Of a DNA stretch of 64,000 bases, positions 18,338 to 25,875 are shown one piece after another (the first letter of the stretch is position 1; every line of letters starts with the position of its first letter). The notes under the pieces are model-generated. The model was given only the letters and a program-made list of their open reading frames with translations. It had not been told where the DNA came from and searched no databases. The position numbers were made by a program, and so were the translations under genes. Source of the stretch: Ornithinibacillus caprae (lineage in GTDB: Bacteria > Bacillota > Bacilli > Bacillales > Amphibacillaceae); NCBI RefSeq assembly GCF_009728145.1, contig NZ_WOCA01000005.1, positions 1 through 64,000 of the forward strand. The letters run 5' to 3'.

Positions 18338-18439
18338 CAACACTGTAAAAATTTGTCGTAAATTTTGTTAAAAAAATGATTCCCTTTTTGCGAAAAAGAT
18401 AGTATTATATGTATTAGCAAATCACAGACTTACAAATTA

Positions 18440-18613
18440 CATAGGGAAGGCAAATGGTGCGCCACCAGTTGTTAACTGGTTCTAGTGGGTTCGATTCCCA
18501 CCCCGAATTTTTGTTGAAATTTAACTAAAAATTCGCGGGTGGGCTTCTTTCCTACTAATTGCCTTCATGGTATTTTTTTCGGAACCCTCCTGCTTAAATA
18601 AGGAGGGTTTTTT
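18440..18613 (+). ncRNA. Candidate structured RNA with tRNA-Asn-like half, upstream of the acetyltransferase gene
   Basis: Three elements are visible. An anticodon-like arm ACCAG-TTGTTAA-CTGGT (18464-18480) shows GTT. A perfect T-arm GTGGG-TTCGATT-CCCAC (18485-18501) follows after a 4-nt variable loop. A competing hairpin (18497-18512 with 18527-18543, about 16 bp with one bulge) uses the 3' side of the T-arm. An outer stem GAAGGCAA/TTGCCTTC (18446-18453 with 18559-18566) encloses all. The acceptor stem of a real tRNA cannot be formed. A terminator hairpin containing the next gene's ribosome binding site ends it. It may be a regulatory leader or a tRNA relic; inference. Confidence 0.5.
18583..18613 (+). 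terminator. Terminator hairpin that also hides the acetyltransferase ribosome binding site
   Basis: 9-bp stem AACCCTCCT (18583-18591) with AGGAGGGTT (18601-18609), followed by T's to 18613. The 3' arm is the AAGGAGG binding site for the ATG at 18615. Folding would therefore end transcription or block translation. Confidence 0.75.
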
Positions 18614-18614
18614 G

Positions 18615-19169
18615 ATGCTAAAAAAACGTGATCTACATGAAGTGCCTGTACTATTTGAACTGATGTCACATCCTGAAGTATTTCCGTACGTTAGACAAAA
18701 AGCAACAACAAGTGATGAATTTTACTTCGTTACAAAGCAAACTATTGAAGCAGAAGAAAATGGAGAGTTGATTTCTAGAACCATATTAGATGAGTATCAT
18801 CAGCCAATTGGTACGATTAATCTATTTGATATCGAAAACGGGCATGGATTTTTAGCAACATGGATCGGCCAACCTTATTTTGGCAAAGGGTACAATAAGC
18901 TTGCGAAGGATCAATTCTTCGATGAAATCTTCTATCATACGAACATCGAGACGATTTTCATGAAGGTAAGAAAAACGAATAAACGTTCATTGAAAGCCGT
19001 TTTAAAAATACCATATGTTGCATTAGGAAATACTGTATATCCAGATGTTTATCAAAAAATTAATCAAAACGAAGATATATATGATTTGTTCGCAATTTCT
19101 AGAGAACATTATATTTCTTATCAACAATTTAGGGTGGATGAAACTGCAGCAGATCATGGAGTAGTGTAA
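18615..19169 (+). CDS. GNAT family N-acetyltransferase
   Basis: A 184-residue protein of the RimJ/RimL-type GNAT family. LKKRDLHEVPVLFELMSHPEVFPYVR is the usual first helix; ISRTILDEYHQPIGTINLFDI and LATWIGQPYFGKGYNKLAKDQFFDEIF (about 65-115) form the acetyl-CoA site, with YFGKGYN in place of the Q/RxxGxG/A loop; KVRKTNKRSLKAVLKI is the conserved Asn-containing helix. Substrate unknown. ATG 18615 is used because AAGGAGG lies 8 nt before it; the frame open to 18567 crosses the terminator hairpin. The preceding structured RNA suggests controlled expression. Confidence 0.82.
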   Translation: MLKKRDLHEVPVLFELMSHPEVFPYVRQKATTSDEFYFVTKQTIEAEENGELISRTILDEYHQPIGTINLFDIENGHGFLATWIGQPYFGKGYNKLAKDQFFDEIFYHTNIETIFMKVRKTNKRSLKAVLKIPYVALGNTVYPDVYQKINQNEDIYDLFAISREHYISYQQFRVDETAADHGVV

Positions 19170-19190
19170 GAGGAAATAAAGTGAAACTTC

Positions 19191-19211
19191 AATCAGTGGG
19201 GACCACTGATT
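19191..19211. other. Perfect hairpin after the acetyltransferase gene
   Basis: 9-bp arms AATCAGTGG/CCACTGATT with a 3-nt loop just after the gene. There is no T-run (GTTAACACC follows), so it is a poor terminator but could protect the 3' end. Further on, AAGAACCC (near 19237) can pair with GGGTTCTT (near 19317) around a CTCAAATTTTGAG palindrome. Confidence 0.4.
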
Positions 19212-19402
19212 GTTAACACCTTAATGGTATGACCTAAAGAACCCTGAACAAAACCAGACATTTACGGTAATTGATCCTCCACTTAACCTTCTTTTGTATA
19301 CTCAAATTTTGAGGTGGGGTTCTTACTGTCCGTTACATGTGGGATAAATGTATATTTTAAATTAGGTTGGTTATCCTAAGCGTAAAAGCGAGGGGTGATC
19401 AT

Positions 19403-19531
19403 ATGGCCAACAAACCAAAGGATGCTAGAGTAAAGCATTTATCTAAAACCCAGGAAGTTCTGTACCAGAGAGAGTTTAAGCAAGCAAATCGTATTTATAA
19501 TGAATTAACCCAGAAAGGAAACCGAGGCTAA
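19403..19531 (+). CDS. yfhE: YfhE-like small protein
   Basis: A 42-residue basic protein: MANKPKDARVKHLSKTQEVL is followed by YQREFKQANRIYNELTQKG. The LSKTQEVLYQREFKQA block is what I recall of the YfhE family in Bacillus, which has no known function. AGGGGTGAT lies before the ATG, and a terminator follows at once. In B. subtilis yfhE is adjacent to yfhF, which agrees with the position here. Confidence 0.75.
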   Translation: MANKPKDARVKHLSKTQEVLYQREFKQANRIYNELTQKGNRG

Positions 19532-19547
19532 TTGCTTCGGTTTTTTT
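19520..19547 (+). terminator. Terminator after yfhE
   Basis: 9-bp stem AACCGAGGC/GCTTCGGTT (one G-U) with a 5-nt loop and seven T's, overlapping the yfhE stop codon. Confidence 0.9.
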
Positions 19548-19662
19548 AATTTGGCAGATAAAAAAGAATAAGCTTCTTATGCTTCATTAGTCACACTAAG
19601 ACTTTTGCCATAAAGGTATGTACATAATCTACATTTCACAGGTAATTAATTTTTTCGATATA

Positions 19663-19836
19663 GCATCCACATTTTATCCACAATAACATTGACATTGTGA
19701 ATAACTACAATAAACCCACTCTCAATCAGCATACTTTATCCACATCGTGTTTATGAGTAAATCTGTGGGTAATGTGTATAAGTTATAAAAAATAGGTAGT
19801 TTACAGAATTTATTATGTGGATATTCATGTGGATTT
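19663..19836. other. Cluster of DnaA boxes
   Basis: Four exact matches to TTATnCACA: TTATCCACA at 19674-19682 and 19736-19744 (plus strand), TTATTCACA at 19696-19704 and TTATACACA at 19773-19781 (minus strand). One-mismatch sites are at 19764-19772 (TTACCCACA) and 19816-19824 (ATATCCACA); weaker ones at 19663-19671 and 19828-19836. This density within ~170 AT-rich bases is far above chance. There is no dnaA or dnaN gene nearby, so it is a distal cluster rather than oriC. B. subtilis is known to have such clusters that titrate DnaA or serve as targets for its control of genes. Confidence 0.75.
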
Positions 19837-19864
19837 CTTATTTTTTTATTTTACTATTGTTTTT

Positions 19865-19905
19865 TTGTTCTAACTGTTATATTATCAATATAACAGTTAG
19901 AACAA
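19865..19905. promoter_or_regulatory. 41-bp palindrome before the GntR/ABC operon
   Basis: Two perfect 19-bp arms (19865-19883 and 19887-19905) surround ATC; the arm core is CTAACTGTTATATT. It ends 24 nt before the regulator gene and includes TATAAC, a possible -10. It is a strong candidate operator for the GntR regulator encoded next. Confidence 0.7.
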
Positions 19906-19928
19906 ATGTAACATGTGGAAGGATGTGA

Positions 19929-20327
19929 TTGAATGTGTTCATAAATTTAGATTTTGAATCAAAAGAACCAATATATACTCAGTTAATGCACCAAATCATT
20001 GAAGGTATTGCAAGACAAGAGCTTAAGCCAGGAGAGGCTTTACCTTCTGTTCGCTCCTTAGCTGCAGATATCGGTATTAATCTTCACACGGTGAATAAAG
20101 CTTACCAGCAATTAAAGCAAGAAGGTTTTATTTTGATTCATAGGCAGAAGGGTGTTGTGGTCAATCCCGATGGCATTCCGCAGGCAGATGAGGCCTATAT
20201 GGAGTTATTAAAATCCAAGCTTCGACCTTTAGTTGCTGAATCGATCTGCCGTGGAGTTAATGCAGATGAATTTATAGAAGTAACAACTAATCTATATAGA
20301 GATTTAAACAAGAAAGAGGAGATCTAA
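19929..20327 (+). CDS. GntR family transcriptional regulator (YtrA/YhcF type)
   Basis: A 132-residue short GntR regulator. The winged helix (residues ~8-77) contains EPIYTQLMHQIIEGIARQELKPGE-like and LPSVRSLAADIGINLHTVNKAYQQL, and the rest is a short helical dimerisation tail, as in the YtrA subfamily. It starts at TTG (19929) behind GGAAGGATG; GTG 19935 is also possible. It directly abuts the next gene (stop at 20327, ATG at 20328), so it heads a five-gene transporter operon. Regulators of this type usually repress their own ABC operon and respond to cell-wall-active compounds. Confidence 0.9.
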   Translation: MNVFINLDFESKEPIYTQLMHQIIEGIARQELKPGEALPSVRSLAADIGINLHTVNKAYQQLKQEGFILIHRQKGVVVNPDGIPQADEAYMELLKSKLRPLVAESICRGVNADEFIEVTTNLYRDLNKKEEI

Positions 20328-21443
20328 ATGAATAATACGGTTCTGTTTCTCTTGGTATTAGTTTTATTACCTGTGTTTATATCCACTATGTTCATCCCTT
20401 ATTGGACGAGAAAGTCTGAAAGCTTTGGTGTTTCCATTCCAGAAAGTTTATATTCGTCAAAGAAGTTGAAACAAATGCGGAAGGAATACGTACTACAAAC
20501 TGGGATCCTTAGTTTCATTACAGCATCGTCTTTAGTACTGCTAACCGCATTTTTTGAAATCACAGATGATATCGTTAGTATCTATTTCGCTAGCTTAACA
20601 TTGTTTTACATTGTTATTTCATTTCTAATCTATTTAACATTTCATCGCCGAATGAAACAGATTAAACATGAAGATAGCCAATATGGGTCAAAGCAATCTC
20701 AAATGCTAGTCATTGATACAAGTTTTCGTCAACAAAAACTAACCTATTCAAACCTGTGGTTTACTATCTCATTCCTCATTGCGATTACAACCATGTTAAT
20801 TACATTGCAAAATTATCACCACATTCCTAAACGGATACCAATGCAATATAATTTTTCTGGCGAGGTAACAAATTGGACCAATAAATCATATCGTTCCGTA
20901 TTAATCTTACCTATTATGCAGGTTTACCTAACATTACTTTTCATTTTTATTAACAAGATTATTGCTAAAGCGAAGCAACAAGTTAGTGCTGTTAATCCAG
21001 AAGACTCTAAAAAGCGAAACATCATTTTTAGAAGAAGGTGGTCAGCTTACTTAATCACTACTAGCATCGCATTAACTGCTATGCTTTCCATAATTCAGTT
21101 ATCATTCATTTATCCGATTAACCAACAGTTCATGGTAGTTGTACCACTTGTTTTTTCCCTAGTAATTACATTAGGTGCAATATGGTTATCGATAACTACT
21201 GGGCAAGGTGGTAGCCGCGTTATTACGCATGATAAAGATGAAGCTGAAAAACGAATTAATCGTGATGATGATAAGTACTGGAAACTAGGTGTGTTCTATT
21301 TTAATAAAAACGATCCATCACTATTTTTAGAAAAACGTTTCGGTGTTGGTTGGACAAATAATTGGGCCAACCCACTTTCCTGGATTATTATTATCGTGAT
21401 TATCTTATTAGCAGCTGGTATTCCATTTATTCTAAGTACTTAA
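20328..21443 (+). CDS. DUF1648/DUF5808 multi-span membrane protein
   Basis: A 371-residue membrane protein with about eight hydrophobic segments. Around residues 165-190 the segment HIPKRIPMQYNFSGEVTNW is the DUF1648 signature, also found in SdpI-type immunity proteins. Near the C-terminus DDDKYWKLGVFYFNKNDPSL-FLEKRFGVGWTNNWANP matches DUF5808. Such proteins often accompany GntR/ABC operons. Role unknown; resistance or immunity to a peptide is a reasonable guess from the SdpI link. It is transcribed with the regulator. Confidence 0.85.
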   Translation: MNNTVLFLLVLVLLPVFISTMFIPYWTRKSESFGVSIPESLYSSKKLKQMRKEYVLQTGILSFITASSLVLLTAFFEITDDIVSIYFASLTLFYIVISFLIYLTFHRRMKQIKHEDSQYGSKQSQMLVIDTSFRQQKLTYSNLWFTISFLIAITTMLITLQNYHHIPKRIPMQYNFSGEVTNWTNKSYRSVLILPIMQVYLTLLFIFINKIIAKAKQQVSAVNPEDSKKRNIIFRRRWSAYLITTSIALTAMLSIIQLSFIYPINQQFMVVVPLVFSLVITLGAIWLSITTGQGGSRVITHDKDEAEKRINRDDDKYWKLGVFYFNKNDPSLFLEKRFGVGWTNNWANPLSWIIIIVIILLAAGIPFILST

Positions 21444-21460
21444 AAGGGAGGAGAATTATT

Positions 21461-21652
21461 ATGGAAGCTTTTAATTGGGGGCTTATTGCTCCAATACTTG
21501 TTATTCAAGGGATTTTAATTATTGTAGCTATGATTGATTTAATTCGAACAGATTACACAAACGGTCCTAAATGGTTATGGGTACTCATCATTATTTTCGT
21601 TAGCACGTTAGGACCTATTCTCTACTTCGTATTAGGAAGGAGACAACGATAA
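21461..21652 (+). CDS. Small PLDc_N-type membrane protein
   Basis: A 63-residue protein with two membrane helices (about 8-28 and 38-56) and the pattern IRTDYTNGPKWLWVLIIIF-STLGPILYFVLGRR, typical of the phospholipase-D N-terminal (PLDc_N) domain that occurs alone next to ABC transporters. GGGAGGAG at about 21445 and ATG 21461 set the start. The stop TAA shares a base with the ATG of the ATPase gene (TAATG), so translation is coupled. It may be an accessory of the transporter. Confidence 0.88.
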   Translation: MEAFNWGLIAPILVIQGILIIVAMIDLIRTDYTNGPKWLWVLIIIFVSTLGPILYFVLGRRQR

Positions 21653-22563
21653 TGGCCTTTCTTACCGTTCAAGACCTTACTAAAAAATATAAAAATAAAA
21701 CCGCAGTAAACAATGTAAGCTTTGAATTCAAAAGCGGTCAGTGTATCGCTTTAATTGGTCCAAATGGTGCAGGGAAAACAACCATATTACGTACGTTAGC
21801 TGGTTTGTTGAAACCGACAACAGGCTCGATTGAGTTTGCCAATGAAAAAGGAAATTCGGATATACGAAAATTTATTGGCTATTTACCACAGTACCCTGTG
21901 TTCCATTACTGGATGACTGGTAGAGAATTTTTAGTTTATAGTGGAGAACTCGCCTTATTGCCAAAATCAGAAGCAAAAAAACGAGCAGAAAGCTTACTCG
22001 AAAAAATCGGAATCTCCAAAGAAGCTAGAGATGAACGAATTTCTAGGTACTCAGGTGGTATGAAGCAGCGACTTGGAATTGCCCAAGCGATCATTCATAA
22101 ACCAAAGCTATTAATACTTGATGAGCCTGTTTCATCCTTAGATCCTATTGGTCGCAGAGAAGTTTTGCAGTTAATGGAGGAATTAAAGCAGGAGATGTCG
22201 ATTCTGTTTTCCACCCATATTTTAACCGATGCAGATGAAATCAGTGATGAACTTCTATTACTTCGGCAAGGAGAGATCGTCGAATCCGGTTCTATGGAAG
22301 AGTTGCGAATTAAATATCAGACAGCAAAAATTGAGATTGAATTTGAACGTGATATAGAAGCATTTGCTAAAAAAATAAACGATTTACCAGAAGTAACAGC
22401 TAGTAATATAGAAAGAAACACGTTACATGTCACTGCATCAGATATTCAACTAGCTCGTCAACGAATACTAGAAGCAGCTTCCAACGAAAATTGGCCATTA
22501 ACTTCATTTAATATCAATCGAGCTTCCCTGGAAGATATGTTCATGAAAGTGGTGAAGGACTAA
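21652..22563 (+). CDS. ABC transporter ATP-binding protein
   Basis: A 303-residue ATPase. Walker A GPNGAGKTT (about 37-45), Q-loop GYLPQYPVF, signature YSGGMKQRLGIAQA, Walker B LLILDEPVSSLD and H-loop FSTHIL are complete. A ~80-residue C-terminal extension (after 220) is like that of ABC-2 exporters of the CcmA/NatA type. It is coupled on both sides (TAATG overlaps) and works with the permease encoded next. Confidence 0.93.
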   Translation: MAFLTVQDLTKKYKNKTAVNNVSFEFKSGQCIALIGPNGAGKTTILRTLAGLLKPTTGSIEFANEKGNSDIRKFIGYLPQYPVFHYWMTGREFLVYSGELALLPKSEAKKRAESLLEKIGISKEARDERISRYSGGMKQRLGIAQAIIHKPKLLILDEPVSSLDPIGRREVLQLMEELKQEMSILFSTHILTDADEISDELLLLRQGEIVESGSMEELRIKYQTAKIEIEFERDIEAFAKKINDLPEVTASNIERNTLHVTASDIQLARQRILEAASNENWPLTSFNINRASLEDMFMKVVKD

Positions 22564-23330
22564 TGCAATGGATGACATTATTTAAAAAAGAGCTTTTAGA
22601 AAACTGGAGAAACAAGAAATGGATTTGGGTCCCCCTCGTCATTATTTTGCTATCCATCATGGATCCAATTACAAGTTACTATCTGCCACAAATTATTGAT
22701 TCAGTGGGAGGACTACCAGAAGGGTCAACATTAGAAATGCCTGAATTTGCACCACCAGAGGTAATAATGATGAGTCTTAGCCAATTAAGTAGTTTAGGTG
22801 TATTAGTACTTGTCCTTATGTCCATGGGTACTATTGCTGGAGAACGTAAAAGTGGCGTTACAGAGCTAATCCTAGTTAAGCCAGTCGCTTACAGAAATTA
22901 TATTACTGCAAAATGGGTTTCCCTATTAATGCTCGTTTGGATCTCTCTGTTTTTAGGGTTATTAACAAGCTGGTATTATATCAACCTTCTATTTGGAGAT
23001 TTATCCTTTGTAGAACTTTTACAGATCACATTTTTCTACGGGCTTTGGTTAACACTTGTAGTATCGTTATCTATTTTTTACAATGCATTGATTAAAACGC
23101 CGGGACTTGTTGCATTCTTAACTATTCTAACGATAATGGTTATGAGTTTGATTAATCAAGTATTTAATCACGTATTAGAATGGTTCCCGAATAACTTATC
23201 CAGTTACATTCTTGATATGCTAATGACGGATCAATTATCTACAGACCTGATTGCGACTGCGTGTGTTACTATGATCCTTTCAATTGCACTAGTAGTTGCT
23301 TCCATTTATACATTTAGAGTGAAAGATTAA
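22563..23330 (+). CDS. ABC-2 type permease
   Basis: A 255-residue membrane protein with six predicted helices. It opens with LFKKELLENWRNKKWIW, a typical ABC-2 N-terminus, and has the GTIAGERKSGVTELILVKPVAYRNYITAKW loop seen in NosY/GldF-like exporters. The TAATG overlap with the ATPase gene indicates coupled translation. It ends the operon; a terminator follows at 23415. Confidence 0.9.
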   Translation: MQWMTLFKKELLENWRNKKWIWVPLVIILLSIMDPITSYYLPQIIDSVGGLPEGSTLEMPEFAPPEVIMMSLSQLSSLGVLVLVLMSMGTIAGERKSGVTELILVKPVAYRNYITAKWVSLLMLVWISLFLGLLTSWYYINLLFGDLSFVELLQITFFYGLWLTLVVSLSIFYNALIKTPGLVAFLTILTIMVMSLINQVFNHVLEWFPNNLSSYILDMLMTDQLSTDLIATACVTMILSIALVVASIYTFRVKD

Positions 23331-23414
23331 TAGACTACTTTAAAAGGAATTGGATGATTAACTTGTACTGATTTGTGTATACACTGACTCACACAATAAT
23401 TCACATATATGAGT

Positions 23415-23443
23415 AAAGAGCTTGGAACCGCCCCAAGCTCTTT
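23415..23443. terminator. Bidirectional terminator between two ABC operons
   Basis: 11-bp stem AAAGAGCTTGG/CCAAGCTCTTT with a 7-nt loop, between convergent operons. Confidence 0.85.
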
Positions 23444-23456
23444 ATTTATTCCCGTA

Positions 23457-24158
23457 TTATCTAGCTTTATTAATTGTAATTGTTTGGATTAGTAAAAAAG
23501 AAATACAGTATATAACAATCCCTATCAATAAAATTTGATAGAACAATGTTAGATCCAAATTGTTAACTAAATGACTAATAAAATCAAATATCCATCCTTT
23601 AGCAATTGCTAATAACATCGCTATAGCCAACACTGCTACTACAGAACCCCCACCAGCTAATCCATATCTATAAAACAACAATCCAATAATAAACATGACC
23701 GAGGAGAATAAAAACATCAATGATGTATCGATAATCACCCGATTTAACCAGGTATCCTCTATTAGCTGTGCTAAATGCAAAAATGCAAATGAATCAATTC
23801 CGATAGCCTTGGTAAAAGCTAAAGTAATCTCCTGAAGGGTGTTTGCTACGATTGCATAAGCAAACACTAAGATGAGAAAGAATATCCCAATACTAATAAA
23901 AATGTTTTTCCTTGTTGCTCCAAGTTTTAAAGCGAATGGAATGCTCTCCTTCACCGTTAAAAAACCCAGTATCATAAAATAGACGTATATCGCGAATGGA
24001 AAACCAAATCTCATAAATCCATCTTCTACACTCAACAGAAAATAAGCAAAAACGATGCAAACTACTAAAACACTCAATAATATTGACCAAAATATCTTGA
24101 TAGAATGTTGTATATCCGTCAAATAATAATATAATAACCCTCTTATTTGTTTTCCCAT
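23457..24158 (-). CDS. Membrane component of a GntR/ABC operon
   Basis: A 233-residue membrane protein with about six helices (near 18-40, 50-68, 85-105, 130-155, 160-182, 200-225). It has no strong named motif; FALKLGATRKNIFISIG resembles the loop of ABC-2 permeases in YtrA-type operons. AGGGGGC precedes the ATG. It follows the ATPase gene by 3 nt and is the likely permease. Confidence is lower on family than on being a real gene. Confidence 0.85.
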   Translation of the reverse strand: MGKQIRGLLYYYLTDIQHSIKIFWSILLSVLVVCIVFAYFLLSVEDGFMRFGFPFAIYVYFMILGFLTVKESIPFALKLGATRKNIFISIGIFFLILVFAYAIVANTLQEITLAFTKAIGIDSFAFLHLAQLIEDTWLNRVIIDTSLMFLFSSVMFIIGLLFYRYGLAGGGSVVAVLAIAMLLAIAKGWIFDFISHLVNNLDLTLFYQILLIGIVIYCISFLLIQTITINKAR

Positions 24159-24161
24159 TAA

Positions 24162-25016
24162 TTATGCCCCCTTCCTATCTGTCAAATAAATCATTAAGTC
24201 TTGAATTGGAATACCTTCTACATTTAACCCCTGGTTCTTTGCCTCTTGTTTTTCTCCATAAACATATGCTGTCATCATGCCAGCTAATTGTTTCTTCTGA
24301 ATTACTTCTTTATCTTGAATAAATGCTTCTACCTCTTCAATGGTGCCAGAGACAGCATACGTGTTATTACGGAGAAGTTCAGCTTCTTCTTTCAAGACAA
24401 GTGAGCCCTCCTGAAAGATAAGAACCTCTTCAAATAACAAACTAACTTCGTCAATTAAGTGAGTTGAAAAAATAATGGTACGTTTTTCAGCTTCATATTC
24501 TTCTAGTAAAATCTCATAAAATTTCTTTCTTGCTGCTGCATCTAGACCAATATACGGTTCATCAAAAACCGTTATTGGTGCTTTACTTGCTAAGCCAACA
24601 ATTATTCCTAATGCTGACTCCATTCCCTTGGATAACGTTTTTACTTTAGCATGTAGGTTCAAATTATATTCACGAATTAATTCCTGTGCCAATTCTTCAT
24701 CCCATTTCGGATAAAAATAAGAATATATTTTAAGCACATGTTTCACTTTTAAGTCCTTCTTAAAGTTTTGTCCTTCTTTTATTAAACAAATGGATTGAGT
24801 TAATTTTTGATTATCAAACGGATTCTCACCATTAATTAAAACTTCTCCACTTGAAGCTAAGATTTGCCCTGAAAGAATCTCCATAAATGTAGTTTTTCCT
24901 GCACCGTTTCTTCCCAGTAAACCGTAAATTTTAGGTTCATCTAAAGTAAAAGAAATTTGATGTAGCGCGTTTTTATCCCTATACTTTTTCGATAACTCCT
25001 TTACCTCAATTTTCAT
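24162..25016 (-). CDS. ABC transporter ATP-binding protein (YtrB-like)
   Basis: A 284-residue ATPase with Walker A GRNGAGKTT (about 35-43), a signature region reading LSKGMESALGIIVGLA (KGM in place of GGQ, common in the YtrB group), Walker B ITVFDEPYIGLD and H-loop FSTHLIDE. It overlaps the regulator by ATGA (25013-25016). With the membrane protein at 23457 it forms a small exporter or sensor under GntR control. Confidence 0.92.
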   Translation of the reverse strand: MKIEVKELSKKYRDKNALHQISFTLDEPKIYGLLGRNGAGKTTFMEILSGQILASSGEVLINGENPFDNQKLTQSICLIKEGQNFKKDLKVKHVLKIYSYFYPKWDEELAQELIREYNLNLHAKVKTLSKGMESALGIIVGLASKAPITVFDEPYIGLDAAARKKFYEILLEEYEAEKRTIIFSTHLIDEVSLLFEEVLIFQEGSLVLKEEAELLRNNTYAVSGTIEEVEAFIQDKEVIQKKQLAGMMTAYVYGEKQEAKNQGLNVEGIPIQDLMIYLTDRKGA

Positions 25017-25384
25017 TCTTCGTTCTCCTCCCTCTTCATCATTTCGATCAATTCCTCTGAATTAATTCTTAGTTTTTTCGCTTCTTCTTTTAATGGTTGA
25101 ATAAAATTCTCATAAAACGTTTTCTTCCGTTTTTCAATTAATATTTCTTTTGCATTTTCCGTGACAAACATACCTACACCCCTCCGTTTAAAAAGAATTT
25201 CCTCTGCTACGAGTTCATTAATGCCTTTTGCAGCTGTTGCCGGATTGATCTTGTAATATGCTGCAAATTCATTCGTTGAAGGCACCCTTTCTCCCGCCTT
25301 AACAGAATCGTTAATAATAGAATCTTCTATTTGTTCTTTGATCTGAAGGAATATTGGTCTGTTGTCATCTAGAGCGTTTTTCAT
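25013..25384 (-). CDS. GntR family transcriptional regulator (YtrA type)
   Basis: A 123-residue short GntR protein. RPIFLQIKEQIEDSIINDSV and VPSTNEFAAYYKINPATAAK form the winged helix-turn-helix, followed by the wing RRGVGMFV and a helical tail. GAAGGTGAT precedes the ATG. It heads the three-gene operon and is the probable ligand of the palindrome over its promoter. It is a distant paralogue of the regulator at 19929, not a copy. Confidence 0.9.
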   Translation of the reverse strand: MKNALDDNRPIFLQIKEQIEDSIINDSVKAGERVPSTNEFAAYYKINPATAAKGINELVAEEILFKRRGVGMFVTENAKEILIEKRKKTFYENFIQPLKEEAKKLRINSEELIEMMKREENEE

Positions 25385-25403
25385 AAAATCACCTTCGTTA
25401 ATT

Positions 25404-25453
25404 GGTTAGTTACTTATGTAATTAACCATACAGCTATCGAACTTTATTGTCAA
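25404..25453 (-). promoter_or_regulatory. Promoter with overlapping palindromic operator
   Basis: On the minus strand: TTGACA (25448-25453), 17-bp spacer, TATGGT (25425-25430). A palindrome GGTTAGTTAC-TTAT-GTAATTAACC (25404-25427; 9 of 10 pairs) overlaps the -10. This is where the autoregulatory GntR would block RNA polymerase. Confidence 0.75.
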
Positions 25454-25554
25454 TATATTTTTTAAAATTGTTAGAAAACTAGTTCTTCACCTAGACTTAA
25501 AATCAAGAGCCTTAGTTGCACTTTATGCAGAATTGGAAAGTTGATACTATCTAG

Positions 25555-25590
25555 AAAAATAAAAAAACACCCCGTAATAACGAGGTGAAT
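25555..25590 (-). terminator. Terminator after the RHH gene
   Basis: 7-bp stem CACCCCG/CGAGGTG (one G-U), then at least seven T's on the minus strand. It ends the SPFH-RHH operon. Confidence 0.8.
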
Positions 25591-25670
25591 TAAATATCTT
25601 GCTGTATTAAAAAATATCCATACTTCTCAATTTAGATACTAGATCGATCTTTATAAACGCTCCCTTACTG

Positions 25671-25850
25671 TCAATCAGTATCCATTTTCTTATCTTGACT
25701 CTTTGGTAGTCTACCTGCTTCTTTTGCTGCTTGGCGTAATAAATATTCTACATGACTATTGACACTACGAAACTCATCCTTTGCCCATGCCTGTAAAACG
25801 TCATATAATTTCGGATCGATTCGTAATGGAAAACTCTTTTTTTTAGCCAT
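25671..25850 (-). CDS. Small ribbon-helix-helix (Arc-like) protein
   Basis: A 59-residue basic protein: MAKKKSFPLRIDPKLYDVLQ, then AWAKDEFRSVNSHVEYLLRQ, then AAKEAGRLPK. The FPLRID strand plus two helices (SVNSHVEYLLRQA as the second) is the ribbon-helix-helix pattern of Arc/MetJ repressors. AGAGGGTTTTT precedes the ATG. It starts 25 bases after the SPFH gene and is co-transcribed with it. RHH proteins are usually dimeric DNA-binding regulators; here the target is not evident. Confidence 0.82.
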   Translation of the reverse strand: MAKKKSFPLRIDPKLYDVLQAWAKDEFRSVNSHVEYLLRQAAKEAGRLPKSQDKKMDTD

Positions 25851-25875
25851 AAAAACCCTCTTTTATATAAATGAT

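Noticed and set aside
18440-18513. A genuine tRNA-Asn gene
   Set aside because: Anticodon-like and T arms are present, but the 7-bp acceptor stem cannot be formed with the 5' sequence and the D-arm is poor. I call it tRNA-like only.
19169-19402. Remnant of an insertion sequence between the acetyltransferase gene and yfhE
   Set aside because: Inverted segments (AAGAACCC/GGGTTCTT) are present, but there is no transposase fragment and no clear terminal repeats or target duplication.
19663-19836. Chromosomal origin (oriC)
   Set aside because: No dnaA, dnaN, rpmH or gidB/gidA genes in the neighbourhood; better explained as a distal DnaA-box cluster.
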